Below, in pieces: positions 9,792 to 17,329 of a DNA stretch of 34,036 nt. The notes beneath the pieces are model-generated. The model made no database searches and was not told where the DNA came from. It saw only the letters and a program-made list of their open reading frames with translations. Position numbers and translations under genes: made by a program. Location: positions 1 to 34,036 of the forward strand of contig CAMWJL010000017.1 of assembly GCA_947174565.1 (NCBI GenBank). Direction: 5' to 3'. Position 1 is the stretch's first letter. Each line of letters starts with the position of its first letter. Source of the stretch: an uncultured Prevotellaceae bacterium. GTDB lineage: Bacteria > Bacteroidota > Bacteroidia > Bacteroidales > Bacteroidaceae.

Positions 9792-10979
9792 ATGGGTTTA
9801 CTACAAGAAAGAATGCGTAAGTATAGAGAGCCGCAGAAATACATCAATGCGGGGGTCTATCCTTACTTCCGCGAGATTGACAGCCATCAAGACACAGAGG
9901 TCACGATGAGTGGCAAGAAAGTTCTTATGTTTGGTTCCAATTCATACATGGGCCTTACATACGACAAGCGCATCTGTCAGGCTGCTATCAAAGCCATTGA
10001 GAAATACGGCACGGGATGTGCGGGTTCACGTTTTCTGAACGGTACGCTCGACCTCCACATCCAGCTTGAAAGGGAATTGGCCGAATTTGTGGGCAAGGAT
10101 GAAGCACTGGTATATTCCACAGGCTTCACGGTTAATTCAGGTGTTGTCTCTTGCCTCACAGGTCGCAACGACTACATCATCGGTGATGACCGTGACCATG
10201 CCTCCATCGTGGATGGACGCCGACTTTCGTTCTCGCAGTTCTTCCACTACAAGCACAACGACATGGAAGACCTTGAGCACCAGCTCATGCGCTGCGATCC
10301 CGATTCCCTGAAACTGATTGTGATTGACGGTCTCTTCTCGATGGAGGGTGACTTGGCTAAACTGCCAGAAATCATTGCGCTGAAGAAGAAGTATAACGCT
10401 ACGGTGATGGTGGATGAAGCGCATGGCTTGGGTGTGTTTGGCAGACAAGGACGTGGCGTGTGTGACCATTTCGGGTTGACCGACGACGTGGACCTCATCA
10501 TGGGCACATTCTCCAAGAGCCTCGCTTCCATCGGTGGCTTCATCGCTTCCGACAGCGACACCATCAACTGGCTTCGTCACAACAGCCGCACCTACATCTT
10601 CAGTGCCAGCAACACGCCTGCCGCTACGGCTGCCGCATTGGAGGCACTTCACATCCTGCAAGCCGAACCTGAGCGTCAGGAGAACCTCTGGAAAATCACC
10701 AAGTACGCCCTCGAACAATTCAAACAGGCAAATTTCGAGATTGGCGACACGGAAAGCCCTATCATTCCACTTTATGTGCGCGACGCTTTCAAGACGTTCC
10801 AAGTGACCAAGATGGCATTCGACAAAGGTGTGTTCGTCAATTCTGTCGTTCCACCTGCATGCGCACCTCAGGACACGCTCATCCGCGTGGCACTCATGGC
10901 TACCCACACTAAGGAACAGGTTGACCGCTGCGTGGCAATCCTCGTCGATGTGTTCAAGGAGCTGGGCTTGCTGAAATAA
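9792..10979 (+). CDS. spt: Serine palmitoyltransferase-like / alpha-oxoamine synthase (PLP-dependent)
   Basis: MGLLQERMRKYREPQKYINAGVYPYFREIDSHQDTEVTMSGKKVLMFGSNSYMGLT..., VDEAHGLGVFG, GTFSKSLASIGGF Lys motif; ORF opens at 9705 but 9792 is a likely start. Confidence 0.85.
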   Translation: MGLLQERMRKYREPQKYINAGVYPYFREIDSHQDTEVTMSGKKVLMFGSNSYMGLTYDKRICQAAIKAIEKYGTGCAGSRFLNGTLDLHIQLERELAEFVGKDEALVYSTGFTVNSGVVSCLTGRNDYIIGDDRDHASIVDGRRLSFSQFFHYKHNDMEDLEHQLMRCDPDSLKLIVIDGLFSMEGDLAKLPEIIALKKKYNATVMVDEAHGLGVFGRQGRGVCDHFGLTDDVDLIMGTFSKSLASIGGFIASDSDTINWLRHNSRTYIFSASNTPAATAAALEALHILQAEPERQENLWKITKYALEQFKQANFEIGDTESPIIPLYVRDAFKTFQVTKMAFDKGVFVNSVVPPACAPQDTLIRVALMATHTKEQVDRCVAILVDVFKELGLLK

Positions 10980-10999
10980 CACAATCAAACAACAAACGA

Positions 11000-11075
11000 A
11001 AGAATTGAAGAATTGAGGTTGCCAAGCGAGGGTGTGCGTACATCGCGTTAGCAAAAAATCAATTCTTCAATTCTT
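11000..11075. repeat. 17-bp perfect inverted repeat between SPT-like gene and serS
   Basis: AAGAATTGAAGAATTGA (11000-11016) / TCAATTCTTCAATTCTT (11059-11075), 42-nt loop. Confidence 0.85.
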
Positions 11076-11095
11076 CTTTCTTCAATTCCAAAAAC

Positions 11096-12409
11096 ATGCT
11101 GACACTCAAACTCATAACAGAAGAGACCGAACGCGTGATTAAGGGTCTCGAAAAGAAGCACTTTCCTGAGGCGAAAGCCGCTGTGGAGAAGGCGATTGCC
11201 ATCGACAAGCTACGTCGTGAAGCACAGACAAAGCTGGATGCCATCCTTGCCGAAAGCAAGAAATATGCCGCTCAGATTGGGCAGCTGATGAAGGCTGGCA
11301 AGAAAGACGAGGCCGAAGCCGCAAAGGCGGAAGTGGCAAAACTCAAAGCCAGTGCTGCTGAACTCGAAATAGCGAAAGTCAATGCGGAGCAGGAACTCAC
11401 CGCTCACCTCTGCACGATTCCTAATATCCCCTACGACGAAGTGCCCGAAGGTTCTTGTGCCGAGGACAACATGGTGGTGAAATCTTCCCTGCGCGAATGC
11501 AAGCCTGGCGACACCGTGGGCAACTGGGACACCATCCCGTCGAACGGCAATGCCAAACTCCCCCATTGGGAACTTGCCAAGAAATACAACCTCATTGATT
11601 TCGACCTTGGCGTGAAAATCACTGGTGCTGGTTTTCCCGTCTATGTCGGCAAGGGGGCACAGTTGCAACGTGCGCTCATCAACTTCTTCCTCGCAGAAGC
11701 CAGCAAGGCTGGATACACCGAAATCATGCCGCCAACGGTGGTGAATGCCGCCTCGGGATACGGCACTGGACAGCTGCCTGACAAGGAAGGTCAGATGTAC
11801 CACTGCGAGGTGGATGACCTCTACCTGATTCCCACTGCCGAAGTGCCCGTGACGAACATCTACCGCGATGTCATCCTCGACGAGAAAGACCTCCCCATCA
11901 AGAACTGCGCCTACACCCAGTGCTTCCGCCGTGAAGCAGGTTCTTACGGCAAGGATGTGCGCGGCTTGAACCGCCTGCACGAGTTCTCCAAGATTGAGAT
12001 TGTGCGCATCGACACGCCTGAACACTCCAAGGAAAGCCACAAGGAGATGCTCGACCATGTGGAAGGTCTTTTGCAGAAGCTCGAACTCCCCTACCGCATC
12101 CTCCGTCTCTGCGGTGGCGACCAAAGCTTCACGTCTGCCATCTGCTACGACTTTGAAGTTTACAGCGAAGCGCAGGGACGCTGGCTCGAGGTCTCCTCTG
12201 TCAGCAACTTCGACACCTATCAGGCAAACCGCCTCAAGTGCCGCTACCGCAATGCGGACAAGAAAGTGCAGCTCTGCCACACACTCAACGGCTCTGCGCT
12301 CGCACTTCCCCGTATCGTCGCCTCCATTTTGGAAGATAATCAGACACCCGACGGTATCCGCATCCCCAAGGCACTCGTGCCATACACAGGGTTCGAGATG
12401 ATTGATTGA
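11096..12409 (+). CDS. serS: Seryl-tRNA synthetase
   Basis: Coiled-coil N-terminus; class II motifs TAEVPVTNIYRD, YTQCFRREAGSYGKDVRGLNRLHEFSKIEIV, NGSALALPRIVASILEDNQ. Confidence 0.97.
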   Translation: MLTLKLITEETERVIKGLEKKHFPEAKAAVEKAIAIDKLRREAQTKLDAILAESKKYAAQIGQLMKAGKKDEAEAAKAEVAKLKASAAELEIAKVNAEQELTAHLCTIPNIPYDEVPEGSCAEDNMVVKSSLRECKPGDTVGNWDTIPSNGNAKLPHWELAKKYNLIDFDLGVKITGAGFPVYVGKGAQLQRALINFFLAEASKAGYTEIMPPTVVNAASGYGTGQLPDKEGQMYHCEVDDLYLIPTAEVPVTNIYRDVILDEKDLPIKNCAYTQCFRREAGSYGKDVRGLNRLHEFSKIEIVRIDTPEHSKESHKEMLDHVEGLLQKLELPYRILRLCGGDQSFTSAICYDFEVYSEAQGRWLEVSSVSNFDTYQANRLKCRYRNADKKVQLCHTLNGSALALPRIVASILEDNQTPDGIRIPKALVPYTGFEMID

Positions 12410-12448
12410 TTCATTTGCCCCAAGGCAATTTTATAAGAGAGAGAGAGT

Positions 12449-12480
12449 GGAAGCTGCGCAAGTGACTTCCATTCTTTTTT
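12449..12480 (+). terminator. Probable serS terminator (short stem, T-rich tail)
   Basis: GGAAG...CTTCC stem followed by ATTCTTTTTT. Confidence 0.45.
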
Positions 12481-12741
12481 ATTCTCCCTCCAACCTCTTC
12501 AACCATCACGGCTCTAAGGTTTTCAAACACTTTCCCCATCATACCCCATGCTGCTTCATCCGCATTTCTCGCATTCGTTTTTTCACACTCAACATCCGTG
12601 TATCAGCCATGAAACCTTAACGCCCCCTGCACCGCATTTACCCTATACCCGTTCTCCAAGTTACGTTGCGCCCGTCATCGAAATTACGCCTGTAAGTGTG
12701 CCCCTGCCGCCTACCAACCCCCATCCCTTTTTTTGACGCTG

Positions 12742-12749
12742 CAAAGGTA
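12742..12749 (-). promoter_or_regulatory. Orphan minus-strand -7 box TACCTTTG
   Basis: TAnnTTTG match with no long ORF downstream. Confidence 0.3.
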
Positions 12750-12833
12750 CGGCGGCGGCACTGCGGTTCACGAATGTTTCACACAAAAAATCATCGTCCC
12801 GTTTTCTCACACCTTCCTTCCTCCCTTCCCCTG

Positions 12834-12993
12834 CTACAGTGCTACAACGCTACAGTTCTCCAACAGGTATTTCCGACCCTAAAAATACTCTTATATTTAT
12901 ATATATAATATATATATTATATATATAAATATAAAATTTACTTTTGACTTTTTCAACTCCTTGTTTTGGAACTGTAGCACTGTAGCGGTGTAG
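12834..12993. repeat. Symmetric element: octamer array - 44-bp AT palindrome - inverted octamer array
   Basis: CTACAGTG.CTACAACG.CTACAGTT (12834-12857); perfect palindrome 12891-12934; AACTGTAG.CACTGTAG.CGGTGTAG (12970-12993). Confidence 0.92.
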
Positions 12994-13107
12994 CGGAAAC
13001 ATGACTGCACGACAACGCATGAAAGCCTCTTACAGCATGAGCTTCAACTCGTTTCATGCCATTATGACGATTTGTTTCAGGGAAAATGAAAAAACTCATG
13101 AAAATCC

Positions 13108-13138
13108 TTTGCCAATCCAATTTTTTTCACTACATTTG
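13108..13138 (+). promoter_or_regulatory. Full Bacteroidetes promoter TTTG-N19-TACATTTG
   Basis: -33 TTTG 13108-13111 and -7 TACATTTG 13131-13138, upstream of rhodanese gene. Confidence 0.7.
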
Positions 13139-13197
13139 CAATCAACTCCAACCAGCATTGTCCGAAGAACGAACCCGAAGAAAAAATTGAGAAAGAA

Positions 13198-13587
13198 ATG
13201 ATGAAAAATGTGTTAACTTGCCTCCTTGCCATGCTGGGTCTGACATCCGCTTGCGACCAAAAAAACTACGAAGATGCAGATGTAAAAGAGTTTGCCGAAC
13301 TGATTGCCGACTCCAATGTCATCATCCTTGACGTGAGAACTGCCGAGGAATACAAAGAGGGGCATATCCATGGAGCCATCAACATCGACCAATACCCAGA
13401 CGATTTTGTGCAGAAAGCGAAAGCCGCATTACCCATCGGCAAGACGATAGCGATTTATTGCCGAAGCGGTCGTCGCTCCGCCCATGCCGCCACCCTGCTG
13501 GCAGCCGAAGGTTATAAGTGCGTGAATCTCAAAGGCGGCATCATAGCTTGGAGCAGTGACAATATGCCAGTGACAACAGGAATGTGA
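13198..13587 (+). CDS. Rhodanese-like domain protein, exported
   Basis: VIILDVRTAEEYKEGHIHGAINI...IAIYCRSGRRSAHAATLLAAEGYKCVNLKGGIIAW. Confidence 0.92.
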   Translation: MMKNVLTCLLAMLGLTSACDQKNYEDADVKEFAELIADSNVIILDVRTAEEYKEGHIHGAINIDQYPDDFVQKAKAALPIGKTIAIYCRSGRRSAHAATLLAAEGYKCVNLKGGIIAWSSDNMPVTTGM

Positions 13588-13591
13588 AGCC

Positions 13592-14005
13592 ATGGTACAG
13601 CAGGTAGAGATAACATTAAGACCCAAGCCAAGAGGCTTCCATCTGGTGACAGACGAACTGATGCGCCAACTGCCCAAACTGCCCCAAACGGGCATCATCA
13701 ACATCTTCACGAAACACACCAGTTGCGGACTCAGCATCAACGAGAACTGCGACCCCGACGTGCGCACCGACATGGAAACCATCTTCAACCGCCTCGTTCC
13801 CGAGAACCAACCCTACTATGACCACACGCTGGAGGGTTCTGATGACATGCCTGCCCATGCCAAGTCAACCCTGAGCGGTGTCAGCATCACCATCCCCATT
13901 ACCAACGCCCGTCTGAATATGGGAACCTGGCAGGGCATCTATTTCTGCGAATACCGCAATGATGGCGGAGCAAGAAAACTGGTGGCGACAATCATGGGAG
14001 AATGA
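13592..14005 (+). CDS. YjbQ family / secondary thiamine-phosphate synthase-like (UPF0047)
   Basis: GIINIFTKHTSCGLSINENCDPDVRTDME...DDMPAHAKSTLSGVSITIPITNARLNMGTWQGIYFCEYR. Confidence 0.93.
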   Translation: MVQQVEITLRPKPRGFHLVTDELMRQLPKLPQTGIINIFTKHTSCGLSINENCDPDVRTDMETIFNRLVPENQPYYDHTLEGSDDMPAHAKSTLSGVSITIPITNARLNMGTWQGIYFCEYRNDGGARKLVATIMGE

Positions 14006-14015
14006 GGTTATACGC

Positions 14016-14339
14016 TCAATCTTCCGCCACCTTACCCATGCCCTCTTCTTCTCTTGCCTTCACCATGTAGTCGGTTTCATAATAAACGGCATCTTCGGCG
14101 GGAGTGCGTTCACACAATCCTGCATCGGCAAACATGCCCTCAAAACTGAGGTCTTCATCAATATCTGACCAGTGGATGCCCGTGTAGGAGAGATAGAAGT
14201 TCTTCCGCTGTGCTGGCGTGGCATTAGCGAGGCGTTTCCACATGGCGAAAGGATAACTTGCCTGTAAGCCATCTTCCGTCAGTGCATGTACCCTTGTGTC
14301 ATCCACCCACACACGCTGTATTTTGTGCTTCTTTATCAT
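14016..14339 (-). CDS. DUF2442 domain protein
   Basis: Small protein with VHALTEDGLQASYPFAMWKRLANATPAQRKNFYLSYTGIHWSDIDEDLSFEGMF. Confidence 0.8.
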   Translation of the reverse strand: MIKKHKIQRVWVDDTRVHALTEDGLQASYPFAMWKRLANATPAQRKNFYLSYTGIHWSDIDEDLSFEGMFADAGLCERTPAEDAVYYETDYMVKAREEEGMGKVAED

Positions 14340-14435
14340 TCGACATTTTCAGTATTGAAAAAGTTTTGCCAACGGTCGATAATCACTTCCACGTTTTCTT
14401 CAATCACGCCCTCGATGATGGATATATTTGCAAAT
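14336..14435 (-). pseudogene. 3' remnant of DUF4160-like gene (N-terminus missing)
   Basis: Minus frame reads ...ANISIIEGVIEENVEVIIDRWQNFFNTENVE*, resembling a DUF4160 C-terminus; no start and N-terminus absent at the edge of the 130-bp repeat. Confidence 0.5.
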
Positions 14436-14565
14436 ATATGCGCTTTTCCCGAAACGCCCAAAGAAAATGGGAAAAAAGTGGAATGGCGGCATTTTTCACC
14501 TAAAACGCTGATTCCTTGACAAAATGCGTGGCTGTTCGGAGGGAAATTCGTAACTTTGTATCGTT
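14436..14565 (+). repeat. 130-bp direct repeat, left copy (contains promoter)
   Basis: 124/130 identical to 17167-17296 at constant offset 2731, no indels. Confidence 0.96.
14551..14558 (+). promoter_or_regulatory. -7 box TAACTTTG in left repeat, upstream of REase
   Basis: TAnnTTTG match, about 36 nt before ATG 14595. Confidence 0.6.
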
Positions 14566-14594
14566 GTTACACACAAGAACAATTGTAAAAAGAA

Positions 14595-15311
14595 ATGACA
14601 GAAAGTCAAAAAAAGTCAATCATAGAAAGTGGGAAACAGTATTTCCGTGAAATAATCATTCCCAATCATGTAAAAGGATTGGAGAAGTTGAAGTTGAAGG
14701 ACTTCAAAATAAACCCATTCTTGGTGAACTATTTGGCCGCATTCCTGTGTGGCAATACGAAGCCTGATTCTTTGGCAAAAGCATTGGTGTACCCTCGCAT
14801 TCTCGGCACAAGCATCAATACGAGCTTTGGTCAAAATATCCAGGTGTTCATTTCAAGTCTTGCACAGGTAACAGGCTCTGCATCCGGTATTGATGGCATA
14901 GACATTGAGTTTGTGGATGCCATTGATGGACGCAAAAAGTACTGCCAATGCAAAGCGGGGCCACAGACAATCAACAAGGATGACATTGCAACTGTTTTAG
15001 GACACTTCAAACACCTTCATAATAAGGCTCGTTTGGACAGGCTCAATGTACAAATTGACGACATGATTGTGGGTGTGCTGTATGGTGATGAAAGCGAACT
15101 GTCGGCTCATTATAAGATTATCAATTCCCACTATCCCGTGTATTGCGGTGCTGATTTTTGGGAACACCTGACAGGCGATGCTCAATTCTATCATCATTTG
15201 GCAAAAGCATTTGGCGAAGTGGTAGAAGAGGACAATATAGATGGAAGCCATCTGATTATGAGTAAGATTGCTGAAATTGCAAAAGAAATAGAAGAACGGG
15301 GAAGCCTATAA
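14595..15311 (+). CDS. Type II restriction endonuclease, PmeII-like
   Basis: Adjacent to C5-MTase; PD-(D/E)xK-like core GIDGIDIEFVD...KKYCQCKAGPQTINKDD. Confidence 0.8.
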   Translation: MTESQKKSIIESGKQYFREIIIPNHVKGLEKLKLKDFKINPFLVNYLAAFLCGNTKPDSLAKALVYPRILGTSINTSFGQNIQVFISSLAQVTGSASGIDGIDIEFVDAIDGRKKYCQCKAGPQTINKDDIATVLGHFKHLHNKARLDRLNVQIDDMIVGVLYGDESELSAHYKIINSHYPVYCGADFWEHLTGDAQFYHHLAKAFGEVVEEDNIDGSHLIMSKIAEIAKEIEERGSL

Positions 15312-15316
15312 TAGCG

Positions 15317-17062
15317 ATGCCAACATTTTTATCTGCAACAAATTTAGCTGACTTGACAGGAACTTCGCTTGCGACAGCACAAAAGTGGGGCGAAAGTGGC
15401 GTTTATCCTTACCATAGGAATGAGAACGGAAAGATGGGATTCTACATGGAGGACTTGTTAGATGTGAATCCTGTTCGTCAGATGCTTGAAACAAATTGGG
15501 ATGAGGAAGCGAATGTGGTTCCACTTCGCGATTTCACTGCGGTGGAGTTGTTTGCAGGTGCGGGTGGTTTGGCTTTAGGCATGCACATGGCTGGTTTCCG
15601 TCATGTGTTGCTGAATGAGATGGATGCGATGGCTTGCCGAACACTTCGGAAGAATCATCCCGAGTGGAATGTGCTGGAGGGAGACATCCATCAGGTAGAT
15701 TTCACACCACTTCGTGGACAGGTGGATTTCCTTTCGGGCGGTTTCCCATGTCAAGCATTCTCATACGCTGGAAAGAAAGGTGGGTTGAATGACACCCGAG
15801 GCACTCTTTTCTTTGAAATGGCACGTGCTATACGCGAGATTCAACCCAAGGTGTTCATGGGCGAAAATGTGAAAGGACTGCTTTCCCATGACGACGGACA
15901 GACACTAAAGGTCATTCGCAATGCCATAGCGGAACTGGGATATACGTTAGTAGAGCCTCGTGTACTAAAAGCCATCATGTATCAAGTTCCTCAAAAACGT
16001 GAACGACTCATTCTTATTGCCATTCGCAATGACATTGCGGAATATGTGCAGTTCCATTGGCCTAATCCATACAAACGAGTGATGACTTTAAGGGACGCAT
16101 TCTTTCAAGGTGACCTTTTTGACCACGATGTGCCAGTTTCTGACGGTCAAACCTACCCTGCAAAAAAGGCTCGCGTGATGGCAATGGTGCCTGAAGGAGG
16201 CGATTGGCGTGACCTTCCCGTAGAAAAACAGAAGGAATACATGGGCGGCAGTTTTTATTTGGGTGGTGGTAAGACAGGCATGGCCCGACGACTTTCCATG
16301 GATGAGCCTTCATTGACACTAACCTGTGCCCCTGCCCAAAAACAGACAGAGCGTTGCCACCCCACAGAAACCCGTCCATTGACCATACGTGAGTATGCAC
16401 GCATCCAAACATTCCCCGACGATTGGTCGTTTGAAGGAACGATGACTGACCAATACAAGCAGATAGGCAATGCCGTACCTGTCAATCTTGCGTATGCCAT
16501 TGGTCGTTCACTCATTCGCCTCTTCAACGATATTGATGCCGTGCATTCGGAAGAAGGCCACTTTGAAGAAGCCAACCGCATTGCACACGGGATGCTTCCG
16601 CCCGATTTGTTCCCCTTAGACCTTTCCACCGTCAAGATTAACCATCCTGAACAAATTATCTGTAATACCATTAGCCACAAGAAGTTGGTTGACAACAATG
16701 ATTTGGATGACAGCAAGAACGTCCTCGTAAGCTTGGTAACCAATGATAATCTTGACCCGTTTAATCAGCAGAGTGCCAAGATTTATTATACAGGAAAGAA
16801 ATTCCCATCCACGGTGAAACTCAACAAACTCTATTACTTCATGCCATATACCAAAGGGAAGGGAATCCGAGACCTCTATATCATAAAAGTGGCACGCGTC
16901 GGCACAAAACATGAAGTAAGACAAGAATGTGACGAGAATGATTTCCGTCTTGTATTTGAACTCAAATTCGTAAGGCAGTTGTTTGAGGATTACAAACCCA
17001 TCAAGTTGCAGATTTGGCGTACCTTTACCGACACAACCTTGCGAGCTATTTTAGTTCTGTAA
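15317..17062 (+). CDS. DNA (cytosine-5) methyltransferase with N-terminal HTH-like and C-terminal extra domain
   Basis: Motif I FTAVELFAGAGGLALG, IV GGFPCQAFS, VI MGENVKGL, VIII QVPQKRERLILI, IX RPLTIREYARIQTFPDDW, X YKQIGNAVPVNLA. Confidence 0.96.
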   Translation: MPTFLSATNLADLTGTSLATAQKWGESGVYPYHRNENGKMGFYMEDLLDVNPVRQMLETNWDEEANVVPLRDFTAVELFAGAGGLALGMHMAGFRHVLLNEMDAMACRTLRKNHPEWNVLEGDIHQVDFTPLRGQVDFLSGGFPCQAFSYAGKKGGLNDTRGTLFFEMARAIREIQPKVFMGENVKGLLSHDDGQTLKVIRNAIAELGYTLVEPRVLKAIMYQVPQKRERLILIAIRNDIAEYVQFHWPNPYKRVMTLRDAFFQGDLFDHDVPVSDGQTYPAKKARVMAMVPEGGDWRDLPVEKQKEYMGGSFYLGGGKTGMARRLSMDEPSLTLTCAPAQKQTERCHPTETRPLTIREYARIQTFPDDWSFEGTMTDQYKQIGNAVPVNLAYAIGRSLIRLFNDIDAVHSEEGHFEEANRIAHGMLPPDLFPLDLSTVKINHPEQIICNTISHKKLVDNNDLDDSKNVLVSLVTNDNLDPFNQQSAKIYYTGKKFPSTVKLNKLYYFMPYTKGKGIRDLYIIKVARVGTKHEVRQECDENDFRLVFELKFVRQLFEDYKPIKLQIWRTFTDTTLRAILVL

Positions 17063-17166
17063 ACGACAAGAAAACAAGGCTTGTGCTTCTCATCAGTAGA
17101 GGAGCTTGGTATTCCAATGTCTTCTATCTCTTTTCTCCCCCCAAAGGCAGGAGGTGTATTTTTAAG

Positions 17167-17296
17167 ATATGCGCTTTTCCCGAAACGCCCAAAGAAAACG
17201 GAGAAAAAGTGGAATGGAGGCATTTTTCACCTAAAACGCTGATTCCTTGACAAAATGCGTGGCTGTTCGGAGGAAAATTCGTAACTTTGCATCGTT
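17167..17296 (+). repeat. 130-bp direct repeat, right copy (contains promoter)
   Basis: See left copy 14436-14565. Confidence 0.96.
17282..17289 (+). promoter_or_regulatory. -7 box TAACTTTG in right repeat, upstream of gltA-like gene
   Basis: TAnnTTTG match. Confidence 0.6.
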
Positions 17297-17329
17297 TTTT
17301 AGATAAAACAATGATAAAACGATATTATT

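Noticed and set aside
10137-11054. 305-aa minus-strand ORF
   Set aside because: Antisense to the SPT-like gene.
11210-12280. 356-aa minus-strand ORF
   Set aside because: Antisense to serS.
12834-12993. CRISPR array
   Set aside because: 8-bp units with no spacers, and arranged as inverted arrays around a palindrome; no cas genes nearby.
14286-14519. Small ORF sharing ICAFPETPKENG(K/E)KVEWRHFSPKTLIP with ORF 17014-17250
   Set aside because: The shared peptide is simply the 130-bp DNA repeat translated; the repeat contains a promoter and the upstream portions of the two ORFs are unrelated.
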